This document shows, one piece after another, positions 18,918 through 28,209 of a stretch of 64,000 bases of DNA; positions within the stretch are counted from its first letter, which is position 1; the number at the start of each line of letters is the position of its first letter. The stretch covers positions 3,452,010 to 3,516,009 of the forward strand of contig NZ_AP025314.1 in the NCBI RefSeq assembly GCF_036492835.1. The letters are read 5' to 3'. Origin of the DNA: Fulvitalea axinellae. GTDB lineage: Bacteria; Bacteroidota; Bacteroidia; Cytophagales; Cyclobacteriaceae. Position numbers and translations under genes: made by a program. The notes beneath the pieces were generated by a model. It was not told the origin of the DNA. It was given only the letters and a program-made list of their open reading frames with translations, and made no database searches.

Positions 18918-20603
18918 TCAACGACTTTTGGCATCCATTTCCTTAAGTTTGCGTCTCAATATCTTACCTACATTCGACTTAGGCAATTCATCCACAAACT
19001 CAACTTCTTTCGGCACTTTATAAGCAGTCAGCTGTTTTTTACAATACTTCCTTAACTCTTCTTTCGTGAGCGAAGGATCTTTTTTAACAACATATATTTT
19101 AACCACTTCCGTAGAACGCTCGTTCGGCACGCCAATAGCCCCGACTTCAAACACCCCCGGATGGCTTGACACTACGTCCTCCACCTCATTAGGGTAAACA
19201 TTGAAACCGGAAACGTTGATCATCTCTTTTTTACGATCCACGATTGTGACATAGCCCTCCGAATCGATCTTGGCCATATCGCCAGTCTTTAACCAACCGT
19301 CTTCACTAAACACGTCCTTGGTTTCGTCTGGACGCTTCCAATACTCGCGCATCACTTGCGGGCCTTTCACCAAAAGCTCTCCAACTTCCCCGGTCGAAAG
19401 AGTTTCCCCTTCGTCAGAAACTATTTTCACATCCGTACTCGGGAACGGCAAGCCAATAGTCCCAACTTTACCGTTTCCGTTAAGAGGTTGACAGCTTACC
19501 ACCGGCGAAGCTTCAGTCAATCCGTAACCTTCAGAAAGGTAACATCCCGTCATCTCTTTCCAACGAATGGCTACATGTTCCTGCACGGCCATACCGCCAC
19601 CTACGGTAACTTTAAGTCCGCTGAAATTCACTTTTTCAAAGCCCGGGTGGCTCATCATGTGGTTAAAGAGCGTATTCACACCCGTCAGGACGGTCGGGGC
19701 ATATTTGGACATATCCTTAAGAAAAGCGTCAAGATCCCTTGGATTCGTGATCAAAACGTTCTTTTGGCCATAGCTGAACATCGCCATCAGGTTGACCGTA
19801 AAGGAGAAAATGTGATAAATAGGCAAAGCGGTCACCATCACTTCCTTGTTCTCCACCAAATTCCCAGCCGACATGTAAGCCAAAGTCTGCTGCATGTTGG
19901 CGATTACGTTACCTTGGGTCAACACAGCACCCTTGGCCACTCCAGTCGTCCCTCCCGTGTATTGAAGCAACGCTATATCATCACGACAAAGCGACGGCTC
20001 CTCCAAACTCATCGATTTCCCTTTCTTCAAAGTCGTTTTAAAAGGAATCGCTTCAGGCAAAGAATATTTCGGAACCATCTTCTTCACGTACTTCACCGCA
20101 AAGTTAACCACCGGACCTTTGATCGATCCCAAAAGATCGCCCACTCCAGTTACGATGACATGCTCCACATCAGTATCGGCCACAACTTCCTGCAATACAC
20201 TGGCGAAATTCTCGACAACCAATATCGCTTTCGTTCCGGAATCCTGTAACTGATGTTTAAGTTCCCTTGGAGTATAAAGAGGATTTGTGTTCACGACCAC
20301 CAACCCAGCCCTCAAAGCGCCAAAAACGGCTATCGGATACTGAAGAAGGTTCGGCATTTGGATAGCGAAGCGGTCTCCTCTCTTGAGCCCGAGCCCAGTT
20401 GTAAGATATGCGGCGAAATCGCGCGACAATCTGTCTACGTCATTGAAAGTAATGGAAACCCCCATGTTCACGAAAGCTTCCGAATCCCCGAACTTTCGTA
20501 TCGATCTGGCGACCATATCGGGCAACGAGACATACTCGGTTACGTCAATCTCTCTCGCCATCCCCTCAGGATAAGCGGCATACCACGGTCTATCTTGGCT
20601 CAT
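18918..20603 (-). CDS. fadD: Long-chain fatty acid-CoA ligase
   Basis: An AMP-forming acyl-CoA synthetase of 561 residues, the usual FadD length. It has the P-loop-like motif YTGGTTGVAKG (215-225), the GYGLTEASPV segment, LKTGDMAKID, the VDRKKEMINVSGFNVYPNEVE hinge region, and the C-terminal catalytic lysine in KSNVGKILRR. It activates imported or recycled fatty acids for beta-oxidation or lipid synthesis. The upstream region carries an 11-bp inverted repeat and a minus-strand terminator (see those entries), so expression is probably controlled at more than one level. Confidence 0.93.
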   Translation of the reverse strand: MSQDRPWYAAYPEGMAREIDVTEYVSLPDMVARSIRKFGDSEAFVNMGVSITFNDVDRLSRDFAAYLTTGLGLKRGDRFAIQMPNLLQYPIAVFGALRAGLVVVNTNPLYTPRELKHQLQDSGTKAILVVENFASVLQEVVADTDVEHVIVTGVGDLLGSIKGPVVNFAVKYVKKMVPKYSLPEAIPFKTTLKKGKSMSLEEPSLCRDDIALLQYTGGTTGVAKGAVLTQGNVIANMQQTLAYMSAGNLVENKEVMVTALPIYHIFSFTVNLMAMFSYGQKNVLITNPRDLDAFLKDMSKYAPTVLTGVNTLFNHMMSHPGFEKVNFSGLKVTVGGGMAVQEHVAIRWKEMTGCYLSEGYGLTEASPVVSCQPLNGNGKVGTIGLPFPSTDVKIVSDEGETLSTGEVGELLVKGPQVMREYWKRPDETKDVFSEDGWLKTGDMAKIDSEGYVTIVDRKKEMINVSGFNVYPNEVEDVVSSHPGVFEVGAIGVPNERSTEVVKIYVVKKDPSLTKEELRKYCKKQLTAYKVPKEVEFVDELPKSNVGKILRRKLKEMDAKSR

Positions 20604-20667
20604 AACAGTGTTGGCGTATTATTTCGGCCACCGGAAACCGATAAGCCGTCATTTTTTTAATGAGTTC

Positions 20668-20721
20668 GCAATATTAATTCAATAAAACCGATGATTTTTT
20701 ACGACTAATGATTAATATTGC
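20668..20721 (-). promoter_or_regulatory. Inverted repeat upstream of fadD, candidate operator pair
   Basis: GCAATATTAAT at 20668-20678 is repeated as its exact reverse complement at 20711-20721, with a 32-base spacer. Arm centres are 43 bases apart, about four helical turns, and the nearer arm is 65 bases from the fadD ATG. This would suit a regulator binding both arms on one DNA face. The binding protein is unknown. Confidence 0.45.
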
Positions 20722-20756
20722 GTATTGTTTTGCAATTTTACAAAAATCAAAAGAAT

Positions 20757-20790
20757 AAAAAAAACGATTCGGAGCCAACCCGAATCGTTT
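20757..20790 (-). terminator. Minus-strand terminator without an annotated gene
   Basis: Perfect 10-bp arms (20762-20771 with 20781-20790), extended by one G-C pair, followed on the minus strand by eight Ts. The plus strand has no T run, so the direction is clear. Confidence 0.8.
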
Positions 20791-20881
20791 ACAAAACAAC
20801 ATAAACCCAAAATGAAAGTCCGGACGGAAATTAAATCGGCGTCGAAGTAAACCCCATTCTTCGCCGAATCCCTTCCGAACC
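20757..20881 (-). ncRNA. Candidate small RNA or terminated leader upstream of fadD
   Basis: A strong intrinsic terminator faces leftward at 20757-20790 (11-bp stem followed by eight Ts on the minus strand). No protein gene on that strand feeds into it: the neighbour to the right is on the plus strand. A -7 element TAGCTTTG lies at 20888-20895, giving a predicted RNA of about 125 bases. It may be an independent small RNA or an attenuated leader of fadD, whose ATG is 154 bases further on. There is no clear -33 box at normal spacing. Confidence 0.45.
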
Positions 20882-21005
20882 CTGACACAAAGCTACGAAA
20901 CGGCCCTGTTTTTTAAAAAAATCGCAAACCAAGAAGCCAAAACTATCGTATTTTGACTATCTTGTACCCTGTTATTTATCAAAATCGCAATTATCCGTGA
21001 AGAAG

Positions 21006-21473
21006 ATGAGTAAAAATTACGACATTGACAACGTCGACCTTAAGATACTGAGCCTCCTGACCGAAGACGCGAAAACGCCGTACACGGAGGTAGCCAAAAA
21101 GGTATTCGTATCGGGCGGAACGGTCCACGTACGGATGCGGAAAATGGAGGAAATGGGCATAGTCAAAGGAACGACCCTTAACATCGACTACGCCATGATG
21201 GGTTATGACATCACCGCGTTCCTAGGCATTTACCTCGAGAGGAGCTCCCTTTACGATTCCGTTTTGGAGCAACTCAAGAAAATCCCCGAGATCGTGAGGA
21301 TCCATTACACTACAGGCAACTATAACATGTTCCTGAAGCTTCATTGCCGAGACACCAGGCACCTCAAGGACACGTTGCACGACAAGCTCCAGAAAGTGGA
21401 GGGCATCGAGCGTACGGAAACCATTATCTCTTTGGAGGAAAGTCTCTCTAGACACATCAAGTTCGGAGAATAA
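21006..21473 (+). CDS. Lrp/AsnC family transcriptional regulator
   Basis: The 155-residue protein has an N-terminal HTH (about 1-60, DLKILSLLTEDAKTPYTEVAKKVFVSGGTVHVRMRKME) and a C-terminal RAM ligand-binding domain (about 65-150). Proteins of this type are highly conserved across Bacteroidota. They bind DNA as dimers to octamers and sense amino acids; the ligand here is unknown. The ATG at 21006 gives the usual start MSKNYDIDN; an in-frame GTG three codons earlier is less likely. The gene is alone, divergent from fadD, and ends at its own terminator. Confidence 0.93.
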   Translation: MSKNYDIDNVDLKILSLLTEDAKTPYTEVAKKVFVSGGTVHVRMRKMEEMGIVKGTTLNIDYAMMGYDITAFLGIYLERSSLYDSVLEQLKKIPEIVRIHYTTGNYNMFLKLHCRDTRHLKDTLHDKLQKVEGIERTETIISLEESLSRHIKFGE

Positions 21474-21508
21474 AACGCCGCGATTAGCGGACGGAAAAAT
21501 AACTGTTT

Positions 21509-21532
21509 GGCGCCCAAAAGGCGCCTTTTTTC
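21509..21532 (+). terminator. Terminator after the Lrp gene
   Basis: GGCGCC at 21509-21514 pairs with GGCGCC at 21520-21525, followed by six Ts. Confidence 0.75.
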
Positions 21533-21704
21533 GTTTGGGGGCTTTGGTTTCCGCTTACAGAAAAGCGAAAACTATAAGGCGGATCTATGAGACTATTACA
21601 ATTTTTTATGGTGCGTAAAAATGGGATTAGCCCGTATTGGAGTATATTTACGTCGGCAACGCAATCATACTCAAACCCATGAACATTATTTTCGTCATAT
21701 TTAG

Positions 21705-21712
21705 TACATTTG
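21705..21712 (+). promoter_or_regulatory. Possible -7 element of the suf operon
   Basis: TACATTTG lies 33 bases before the sufB ATG and matches TAnnTTTG. No TTTG sits at the right distance upstream, so an activator may be needed or the call may be wrong. Confidence 0.4.
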
Positions 21713-21745
21713 CACCGCTTTCATAGAAACAGTCTAAATAACGAT

Positions 21746-23197
21746 ATGAGTAAGGACAACGAAATTCTTGAGGAAGTAACCGGCTCAGAGTACAAGTACG
21801 GCTTTACGTCCGACATCGAACAGGAGTCGGCTCCGAAAGGACTCAACGAGGACATTATCCGGTTCATTTCCAAGAAGAAGGAAGAGCCCGAGTGGCTGTT
21901 GGAATGGAGACTGAAAGCCTACCGGCACTGGCTAACACTCGATGAGCCAGACTGGGCAAACGTAGGATACGAGAAACCCGACTTCCAGGACATCATTTAC
22001 TACTCGGCGCCCAAACAGAAGGAAGGCCCGAAAAGCCTGGACGAGGTGGACCCTGAACTGCTCGAAACATTCAACAAACTCGGCATCTCGCTTGACGAAC
22101 AGAAACGCCTCACCGGCGTGGAAGTCGCCGTGGACGCCGTACTGGACAGCGTGTCCGTAAAAACCACTTTCAGAGAAAAACTGGCCAAAGACGGCGTCAT
22201 TTTCTGCTCGTTCAGCGAAGCGGTAAAAGACCACCCGGAATTGGTAAAAAAATATCTCGGCTCCGTAGTGTCGATGACCGACAACTTCTACGCGGCCCTT
22301 AACTCGGCTGTATTCAGCGACGGTTCTTTCTGCTACATCCCGAAAGGCGTCCGTTGTCCTATGGAACTCTCCACTTATTTCAGGATCAACGCTTCGGGTA
22401 CCGGCCAATTCGAAAGAACGCTCATCGTAGCCGAAGACGACTCTTACGTCAGCTACCTTGAGGGCTGTACCGCACCTATGCGCGACGAAAACCAGCTTCA
22501 CGCCGCCGTAGTGGAAATTTACGCCAACAAAGGCGCCGAAGTGAAATACTCAACTGTCCAAAACTGGTATCCCGGCGACAAGGACGGAAAAGGCGGTATT
22601 TTTAACTTCGTAACCAAAAGAGCCCTTTGCGCTGGCGACCACGCCAAAGTGTCTTGGACACAAGTGGAGACCGGATCGGCCGTGACTTGGAAGTACCCAA
22701 GCTGCGTACTCAAAGGAGACTACTCGATCGGCGAATTCTATTCCGTGGCCGTTACCAACAACATGCAACAGGCCGATACGGGAACCAAAATGATTCATAT
22801 TGGCAAAAACACCAAAAGCCGAATCGTATCCAAAGGTGTATCCGCCGGAAAAAGCCAGAACAGCTACCGCGGTTTGGTGAAAGTTCTCAAAGGCGCCGAA
22901 AACGCCCGGAACTTCTCCCAATGCGACTCTTTGCTGATGGGTGACAAATGCGGAGCGCACACCTTCCCATACATCGAGGTGGACAATAAGTCTGCTATGG
23001 TGGAACACGAGGCCACCACTTCTAAAATCGGCGAAGACCAGCTCTTCTACTGCAACCAAAGGGGTATCGACACAGAAAAGGCCGTAGCCCTTATCGTGAA
23101 CGGATACTGCAAAGAAGTGCTCAACAAACTCCCGATGGAGTTCGCCGTGGAAGCGCAGAAACTTCTCGCCCTCTCACTCGAAGGAAGCGTAGGCTAA
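21746..23197 (+). CDS. sufB: Fe-S cluster assembly scaffold SufB
   Basis: SufB, with SufC and SufD, forms the cytosolic scaffold on which iron-sulfur clusters are built. The 483-residue protein has the family segments YIPKGVRCPMELSTYFRIN, YLEGCTAP, SRIVSKGVSAGKSQNSYRGLV and the C-terminal NQRGIDTEKAVALIVNGYCKEVLNKLPMEFA, which carries conserved cysteines. The ATG at 21746 gives the normal N-terminus; a TTG 12 codons upstream is part of the presumed -7 element. It is first in the suf cluster, 54 bases before sufC. Confidence 0.97.
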   Translation: MSKDNEILEEVTGSEYKYGFTSDIEQESAPKGLNEDIIRFISKKKEEPEWLLEWRLKAYRHWLTLDEPDWANVGYEKPDFQDIIYYSAPKQKEGPKSLDEVDPELLETFNKLGISLDEQKRLTGVEVAVDAVLDSVSVKTTFREKLAKDGVIFCSFSEAVKDHPELVKKYLGSVVSMTDNFYAALNSAVFSDGSFCYIPKGVRCPMELSTYFRINASGTGQFERTLIVAEDDSYVSYLEGCTAPMRDENQLHAAVVEIYANKGAEVKYSTVQNWYPGDKDGKGGIFNFVTKRALCAGDHAKVSWTQVETGSAVTWKYPSCVLKGDYSIGEFYSVAVTNNMQQADTGTKMIHIGKNTKSRIVSKGVSAGKSQNSYRGLVKVLKGAENARNFSQCDSLLMGDKCGAHTFPYIEVDNKSAMVEHEATTSKIGEDQLFYCNQRGIDTEKAVALIVNGYCKEVLNKLPMEFAVEAQKLLALSLEGSVG

Positions 23198-23251
23198 ACG
23201 CCCGCCATCCGTATTTATCAACCTTACTTTCATTTTCATCCGAATACCATC

Positions 23252-24010
<759 letters not shown>

Positions 24011-24044
24011 GCCCTCCTTTGTCTTACCTTAAAAGAGTTTCACG

Positions 24045-25364
24045 ATGAGTCAGACAGTAGATAAAAAATCACTCAAGGACATATTCCTCGACCGTTACGA
24101 CAACGTTGTGGCATCGGCCACAGGCGAAGGCGCCGTTGCCGACATCCGCAAAGCGGCCGCCGAAAAGCTCGCCGAAATGGGCCTGCCAGTAGGCAAAGAC
24201 GAGGAGTACAAATATTTCCGTATTACCGGACAGCTGGAAAAGCGCTTTGACCACGCCCAAACGGCATCGGCCAAAGACGTAGCCGAGCAAGACTACAAAC
24301 GTTTCCTGATCGAAGGCCTTGACGCCAACGTTTTGGTTTTCGTTGACGGTCAATACTCGGAGCAGCATTCCCGCATTATCAGCCCGGAAAAGGAAATCCG
24401 CATCCGCGACATCAACAAGGCGATTGCCGAAGACGCTGACGCCGTAGCTGGCATCATGGCCAAAGGCACGCAACACGACGACGCTTACTTCTTGGCCAAC
24501 ACGGCTTTGTTTGAAGGCGGAGTAATCATCGAGGTTCCGAAAAGCGCCGTAGTCGAAAAACCGACGGCCATTATCAACATTTCGGATTCCCGCGGACGCA
24601 AAGCTTTCTCTTTCCAACGCAATATCATTACTGTTGGAGAGAACGCACAAGCTTCTTTCTACGTAGAGAACAACACTGTTGGCGAGGCAATCAGCTTCCA
24701 GAACGGCGCTACGGAAATCTTCGTGGCCGATAACGCCAACGTAAAAGTATACAACCTGCAAAACGACGCCCAGGCTTATCAGGTGAACAACACCTATATC
24801 TACCAAGGCAAAAGCAGTGTGGCTACAAACATCACCGTATCAGTGGAAGGCGCCATGGTCCGTAACAACCTCCGCTTCTCACTCGACGGCGAGCATATCG
24901 AGTCCAACATGTTCGGACTTTCGTTACTTGACGGTAAAAGCGTTGTTGACCACCACACCGTGGCCGACCACACCATGCCTAACTGCGAAAGCAACGAGCT
25001 TTACAAAGGCATCTTTGACGGTAAATCCAAGGGTGTGTTCAACGGAAAAATCTTCGTGCGCCAAAACGCCCAGAAGACAAACGCTTTCCAGTCGAACAAG
25101 AACATCCTGCTTAGCGACGACGCCAGCGTAAACACCAAACCCCAGCTTGAAATCTGGGCCGACGACGTGAAGTGCTCGCACGGATGCACCAACGGACAGC
25201 TCGAAGACGAACAACTCTTCTACCTCCGCGCTCGTGGTATCGGCGAGGAAAAAGCCAGAGCGATGTTGCTCTACGCTTTCGCCGAGGACGTAGTGACGAA
25301 GATCGACAACGAAGCTATCCGCACGCATATCGACAAAATCATCGAAGCCCGCCTGATCAAGTAA
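24045..25364 (+). CDS. sufD: Fe-S assembly scaffold protein SufD
   Basis: The 439-residue protein is the partner of SufB in the SufBC2D scaffold. The C-terminal half has the SufB/D beta-helix fold with VVDHHTVADHTMPNCESNELYKGI, KCSHGCTNGQL and YLRARGIGEEKARAMLLYAFA. It starts 34 bases after sufC. A strong terminator follows it, so sufBCD can form a transcript of its own. Confidence 0.97.
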   Translation: MSQTVDKKSLKDIFLDRYDNVVASATGEGAVADIRKAAAEKLAEMGLPVGKDEEYKYFRITGQLEKRFDHAQTASAKDVAEQDYKRFLIEGLDANVLVFVDGQYSEQHSRIISPEKEIRIRDINKAIAEDADAVAGIMAKGTQHDDAYFLANTALFEGGVIIEVPKSAVVEKPTAIINISDSRGRKAFSFQRNIITVGENAQASFYVENNTVGEAISFQNGATEIFVADNANVKVYNLQNDAQAYQVNNTYIYQGKSSVATNITVSVEGAMVRNNLRFSLDGEHIESNMFGLSLLDGKSVVDHHTVADHTMPNCESNELYKGIFDGKSKGVFNGKIFVRQNAQKTNAFQSNKNILLSDDASVNTKPQLEIWADDVKCSHGCTNGQLEDEQLFYLRARGIGEEKARAMLLYAFAEDVVTKIDNEAIRTHIDKIIEARLIK

Positions 25365-25397
25365 TCCGGTCAGACACTTCGGAACGCATAACAAAGA

Positions 25398-25432
25398 CGG
25401 GGGCGATATATGCCCCCGCTTTTTCCGTTTTT
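25398..25432 (+). terminator. Terminator inside the suf cluster, between sufD and sufS
   Basis: CGGGGGC at 25398-25404 pairs with GCCCCCG at 25412-25418, followed by a T-rich tail with two runs. It would split the cluster into sufBCD and sufS-sufE-sufT-brx, or reduce read-through. Confidence 0.75.
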
Positions 25433-25558
25433 AAGTACGGATATTGGAGACGTTTTCGCAATCCCGGAACACGCTTTCCCAACTCTTGTCCGGACGGTCG
25501 TCCGGCTTATTGGCCGGCCACTCCGCTCCGAACACTTCAGCACCTTACCCGAATTCCC

Positions 25559-26818
25559 ATGGCACAGCCCATAAACGACAACGCCGTGACCAACGCGACC
25601 CTAGACGTACAAGCCATCAGGGAGCGCTTTCCCATCCTTCACCAAGAGGTGAACGGAAAGCCCTTGGTTTACTTCGACAACGCCGCCACCAACCAAAAGC
25701 CCGACACGGTAATCGAGTCGCTGGACAACTATTACCGTAAGGACAACTCCAACATCCACCGTGGCGCGCACACGCTAGCCGACCGCGCGACGGCGGAATA
25801 CGAGGACACTCGCAAAGCTTTGAAGGATTTCGTCAACGCCAACGAGGCAGAGGAAATCATCTTCACACGCGGCACAACCGAAGGCATCAACCTAGTCGTC
25901 CAGACTTACGGGCGCATGGTTTTGGCCCAAGGCGACGAGGTGATTATCTCCGCTATGGAGCATCACAGCAATATCGTCCCATGGCAGATGCTGTGCGAAG
26001 AGCGAGGCGCCATTTTGAAGGTGATTCCGATCACTGACGAAGGCGAGATCATTATGGAAGAGTACCTTAAGTTACTCTCTCCAAAAACCAAGATAGTGGC
26101 CACATGCCACGCCTCAAACGCACTAGGAACGGTAAACCCCGTAGAAGAGATCATAGCGCACGCCCATAAAGCAGGCGCCAAAGTCCTTATCGACGGGGCG
26201 CAATCCTGCGCTCACCTCCCCTTGGACGTACAGGCGCTCGACGTCGATTTCTTCGTAGGCTCGGCCCATAAAATGTACGGCCCGACAGGCACCGGCTTCC
26301 TCTACGGCAAGCGCGAGTTATTAGAAGCTATGCCGCCGTTTATGGGAGGCGGGGAAATGATCAAAGAAGTCACCTTCGAGAAGACGACTTATAACGACAT
26401 CCCGTACAAATTCGAGCCCGGCACGCCCAATATCGGCGACGTGATCGCCTTTAAGAAAGCTGTCGACTTCATTAACGAGACGGGCAAGGAGACAATCGCT
26501 GCGCACGAAGAGGCGCTTTTGGCTTACGCCACCGAAAAAATATCGGCCATAAAAGGCGTAACGATAGTAGGCCAAGCCACTCATAAAGTAGGCGTTCTCT
26601 CTTTCGTTATCGACAACCTCCACCACTTCGACGTGGGAATGATGCTCGACGCCAAGGGAGTGGCCGTCCGCACGGGACACCACTGCACCCAGCCTCTGAT
26701 GGCCCGTTTTGGCCTTGAGGGCACCGTTAGGGCTTCCTTCGCTGTTTACAACACTAAAGACGAAGTGGACACGTTAATCGAAGGTGTGGAAAGACTAGCA
26801 AAACTCGCTAACCGATGA
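25559..26818 (+). CDS. sufS: Cysteine desulfurase SufS
   Basis: A PLP-dependent, group II cysteine desulfurase of 419 residues that takes sulfur from cysteine for cluster assembly. The PLP lysine is in VGSAHKMYGPTGTG, and the persulfide-carrying cysteine is in VRTGHHCTQPLM. The frame is open for 129 codons upstream, but that stretch overlaps the end of sufD in another frame; the ATG at 25559 (MAQPIND) gives the family N-terminus. It overlaps sufE by 4 bases, so the two are translationally coupled. Confidence 0.97.
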   Translation: MAQPINDNAVTNATLDVQAIRERFPILHQEVNGKPLVYFDNAATNQKPDTVIESLDNYYRKDNSNIHRGAHTLADRATAEYEDTRKALKDFVNANEAEEIIFTRGTTEGINLVVQTYGRMVLAQGDEVIISAMEHHSNIVPWQMLCEERGAILKVIPITDEGEIIMEEYLKLLSPKTKIVATCHASNALGTVNPVEEIIAHAHKAGAKVLIDGAQSCAHLPLDVQALDVDFFVGSAHKMYGPTGTGFLYGKRELLEAMPPFMGGGEMIKEVTFEKTTYNDIPYKFEPGTPNIGDVIAFKKAVDFINETGKETIAAHEEALLAYATEKISAIKGVTIVGQATHKVGVLSFVIDNLHHFDVGMMLDAKGVAVRTGHHCTQPLMARFGLEGTVRASFAVYNTKDEVDTLIEGVERLAKLANR

Positions 26819-27258
26819 GTCATATGAGCTTGAACAAGGTACAGGACCAAATAGTAGACGAATTTTCACTGCTCGGCGACGACCGCGAGAGCACTATCTT
26901 TTATATCATGGAGCTGGGACAAAAACTCCCAGCCTTGGCCGAAGAGCACATGACAGAGCAGAACCTTATCAAAGGTTGCCAATCAAAAGTATGGCTCACC
27001 GCGGACCTAGACGGAAACCGAATCAACTTCAAGGCCGACAGCAACACCGATATCACCAAAGGCTTGATTAGTCTTTTGATTCGCGTGCTGGACGGGCGGA
27101 CACCAGACGAGATCCTAAGCGCCGAACTGACCTTTATAGAGAAGATCGGAATGGGCGGAATCATCGGTTCGCAACGTTCAAACGGACTTACGGCCATGAT
27201 TAAGCAGATGAAACTCTACGCCTTGGCTTACAAAACCAAGCTGGCGCAAAAGGCTTAA
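26815..27258 (+). CDS. sufE: SufE sulfur acceptor
   Basis: SufE receives the persulfide sulfur from SufS and passes it to SufB. The 147-residue protein has the acceptor cysteine C55 in NLIKGCQSKVWL, and the C-terminal GGIIGSQRSNGLTAMIKQMK. The start overlaps the sufS stop as ATGA; a second ATG three codons on is also possible. Confidence 0.95.
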   Translation: MSHMSLNKVQDQIVDEFSLLGDDRESTIFYIMELGQKLPALAEEHMTEQNLIKGCQSKVWLTADLDGNRINFKADSNTDITKGLISLLIRVLDGRTPDEILSAELTFIEKIGMGGIIGSQRSNGLTAMIKQMKLYALAYKTKLAQKA

Positions 27259-27292
27259 TACCATCGAATAACGTTTCTCATCACCAGCCAAT

Positions 27293-27631
27293 ATGGAAGA
27301 TAACAAACAAGAACAACCGACGGAAGGCACTCCTCTCAGAGACCAAGTGCTGGCCGCGATCAAAACGGTCTTTGACCCGGAGATTCCGGTCGACGTGTAC
27401 GAGCTCGGACTTATCTACGAGATCAATGTTTTCCCGGTTAACAACGTCCATATCCTTATGACGCTCACCTCGCCGGCATGCCCCTCAGCAGAAGCTTTGC
27501 CAGCGGAAGTGGAAGAGAAAGTCAAAGCCATCGAGGGAGTAAACGACGTCAAAGTCGAGCTTACCTTCGATCCACCATACACTGCCGACATGATGTCGGA
27601 GGCCGCCCGCCTTGAACTGGGCTTTATGTAA
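27293..27631 (+). CDS. SufT-like MIP18/DUF59 Fe-S assembly factor
   Basis: The 112-residue protein belongs to the DUF59/MIP18 family: VFDPEIPVDVYELGLIYEI near the start and LTSPACPSAEALPAEVEEKV, with the conserved cysteine, in the middle. Members such as SufT and PaaD help mature Fe-S proteins. Its position 34 bases after sufE is the usual Bacteroidota arrangement. The N-terminus is a short polar extension. Confidence 0.93.
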   Translation: MEDNKQEQPTEGTPLRDQVLAAIKTVFDPEIPVDVYELGLIYEINVFPVNNVHILMTLTSPACPSAEALPAEVEEKVKAIEGVNDVKVELTFDPPYTADMMSEAARLELGFM

Positions 27632-27701
27632 TCGAGAAAACCCAAGCGCTCGGCGCCCCACTCACTCTTTGGGCGACGGGCCTACCAAAACCAATACACT
27701 T

Positions 27702-28118
27702 ATGTACCCAGCGGAATTAGTTCTCCCAATGAAAGAAGAGTTGCTTTCTCAAGGCTTCGGTGAGTTCACCACAGCAGAGGAAGTAGCAGAGCATTTCGAA
27801 AATAACAAAGGCACTACTTTGGTTGTCGTCAACTCCGTTTGCGGTTGTGCCGCGGGAGCTTGCCGTCCGGGCGTGCTCTTCGGCCTCAAACACGCCGAGA
27901 AAAAGCCTGATTACTTGCGTACCGTTTTCGCAGGTTTCGATACCGAAGCCGTTGCCAAAGTGCGTGAATACCTTGCGCCGTACCCTCCTTCGTCTCCGGC
28001 CATCGCCTTGTTCAAAGACGGCGAACTCGTTCATATGCTTGAGCGCCACCAAATCGAAGGACGCGACGCTATCATCATCGGAAGCCACCTTAAGGGCGTT
28101 TTCGAAGAAGTATGCTAA
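27702..28118 (+). CDS. BrxA/BrxB family bacilliredoxin
   Basis: The 138-residue protein matches the YphP/YqiW bacilliredoxins: thioredoxin-like fold with the CGC active site in NSVCGCAAGACRPG (C47 and C49, plus C54). In Bacillus these proteins remove bacillithiol from oxidised proteins; in Bacteroidota the gene is a frequent last member of suf clusters. The ATG at 27702 gives MYPAELVLPM, the expected start. The gene ends at a strong terminator. Confidence 0.92.
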   Translation: MYPAELVLPMKEELLSQGFGEFTTAEEVAEHFENNKGTTLVVVNSVCGCAAGACRPGVLFGLKHAEKKPDYLRTVFAGFDTEAVAKVREYLAPYPPSSPAIALFKDGELVHMLERHQIEGRDAIIIGSHLKGVFEEVC

Positions 28119-28140
28119 GAAATTTCCTTTTGGAACACGA

Positions 28141-28169
28141 AAAAGCCGGCCCATAAAGCCGGCTTTTTC
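28141..28169. terminator. Bidirectional terminator
   Basis: A perfect 10-bp stem (28141-28150 with 28158-28167) with a 7-base loop and T tail. It ends the suf cluster from the left and may serve the HAD gene from the right. Confidence 0.85.
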
Positions 28170-28209
28170 TATTTCAGGACAAGTCCTTTTTACCTTACAG
28201 ACATTACCT

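Noticed and set aside
19356..20249. 297-codon ORF opposite fadD
   Set aside because: Shadow of fadD; histidine/arginine-rich composition typical of antisense frames.
25172..25558. 129-codon N-terminal extension of SufS
   Set aside because: It overlaps the sufD end in another frame, crosses the terminator, and is not part of the family.
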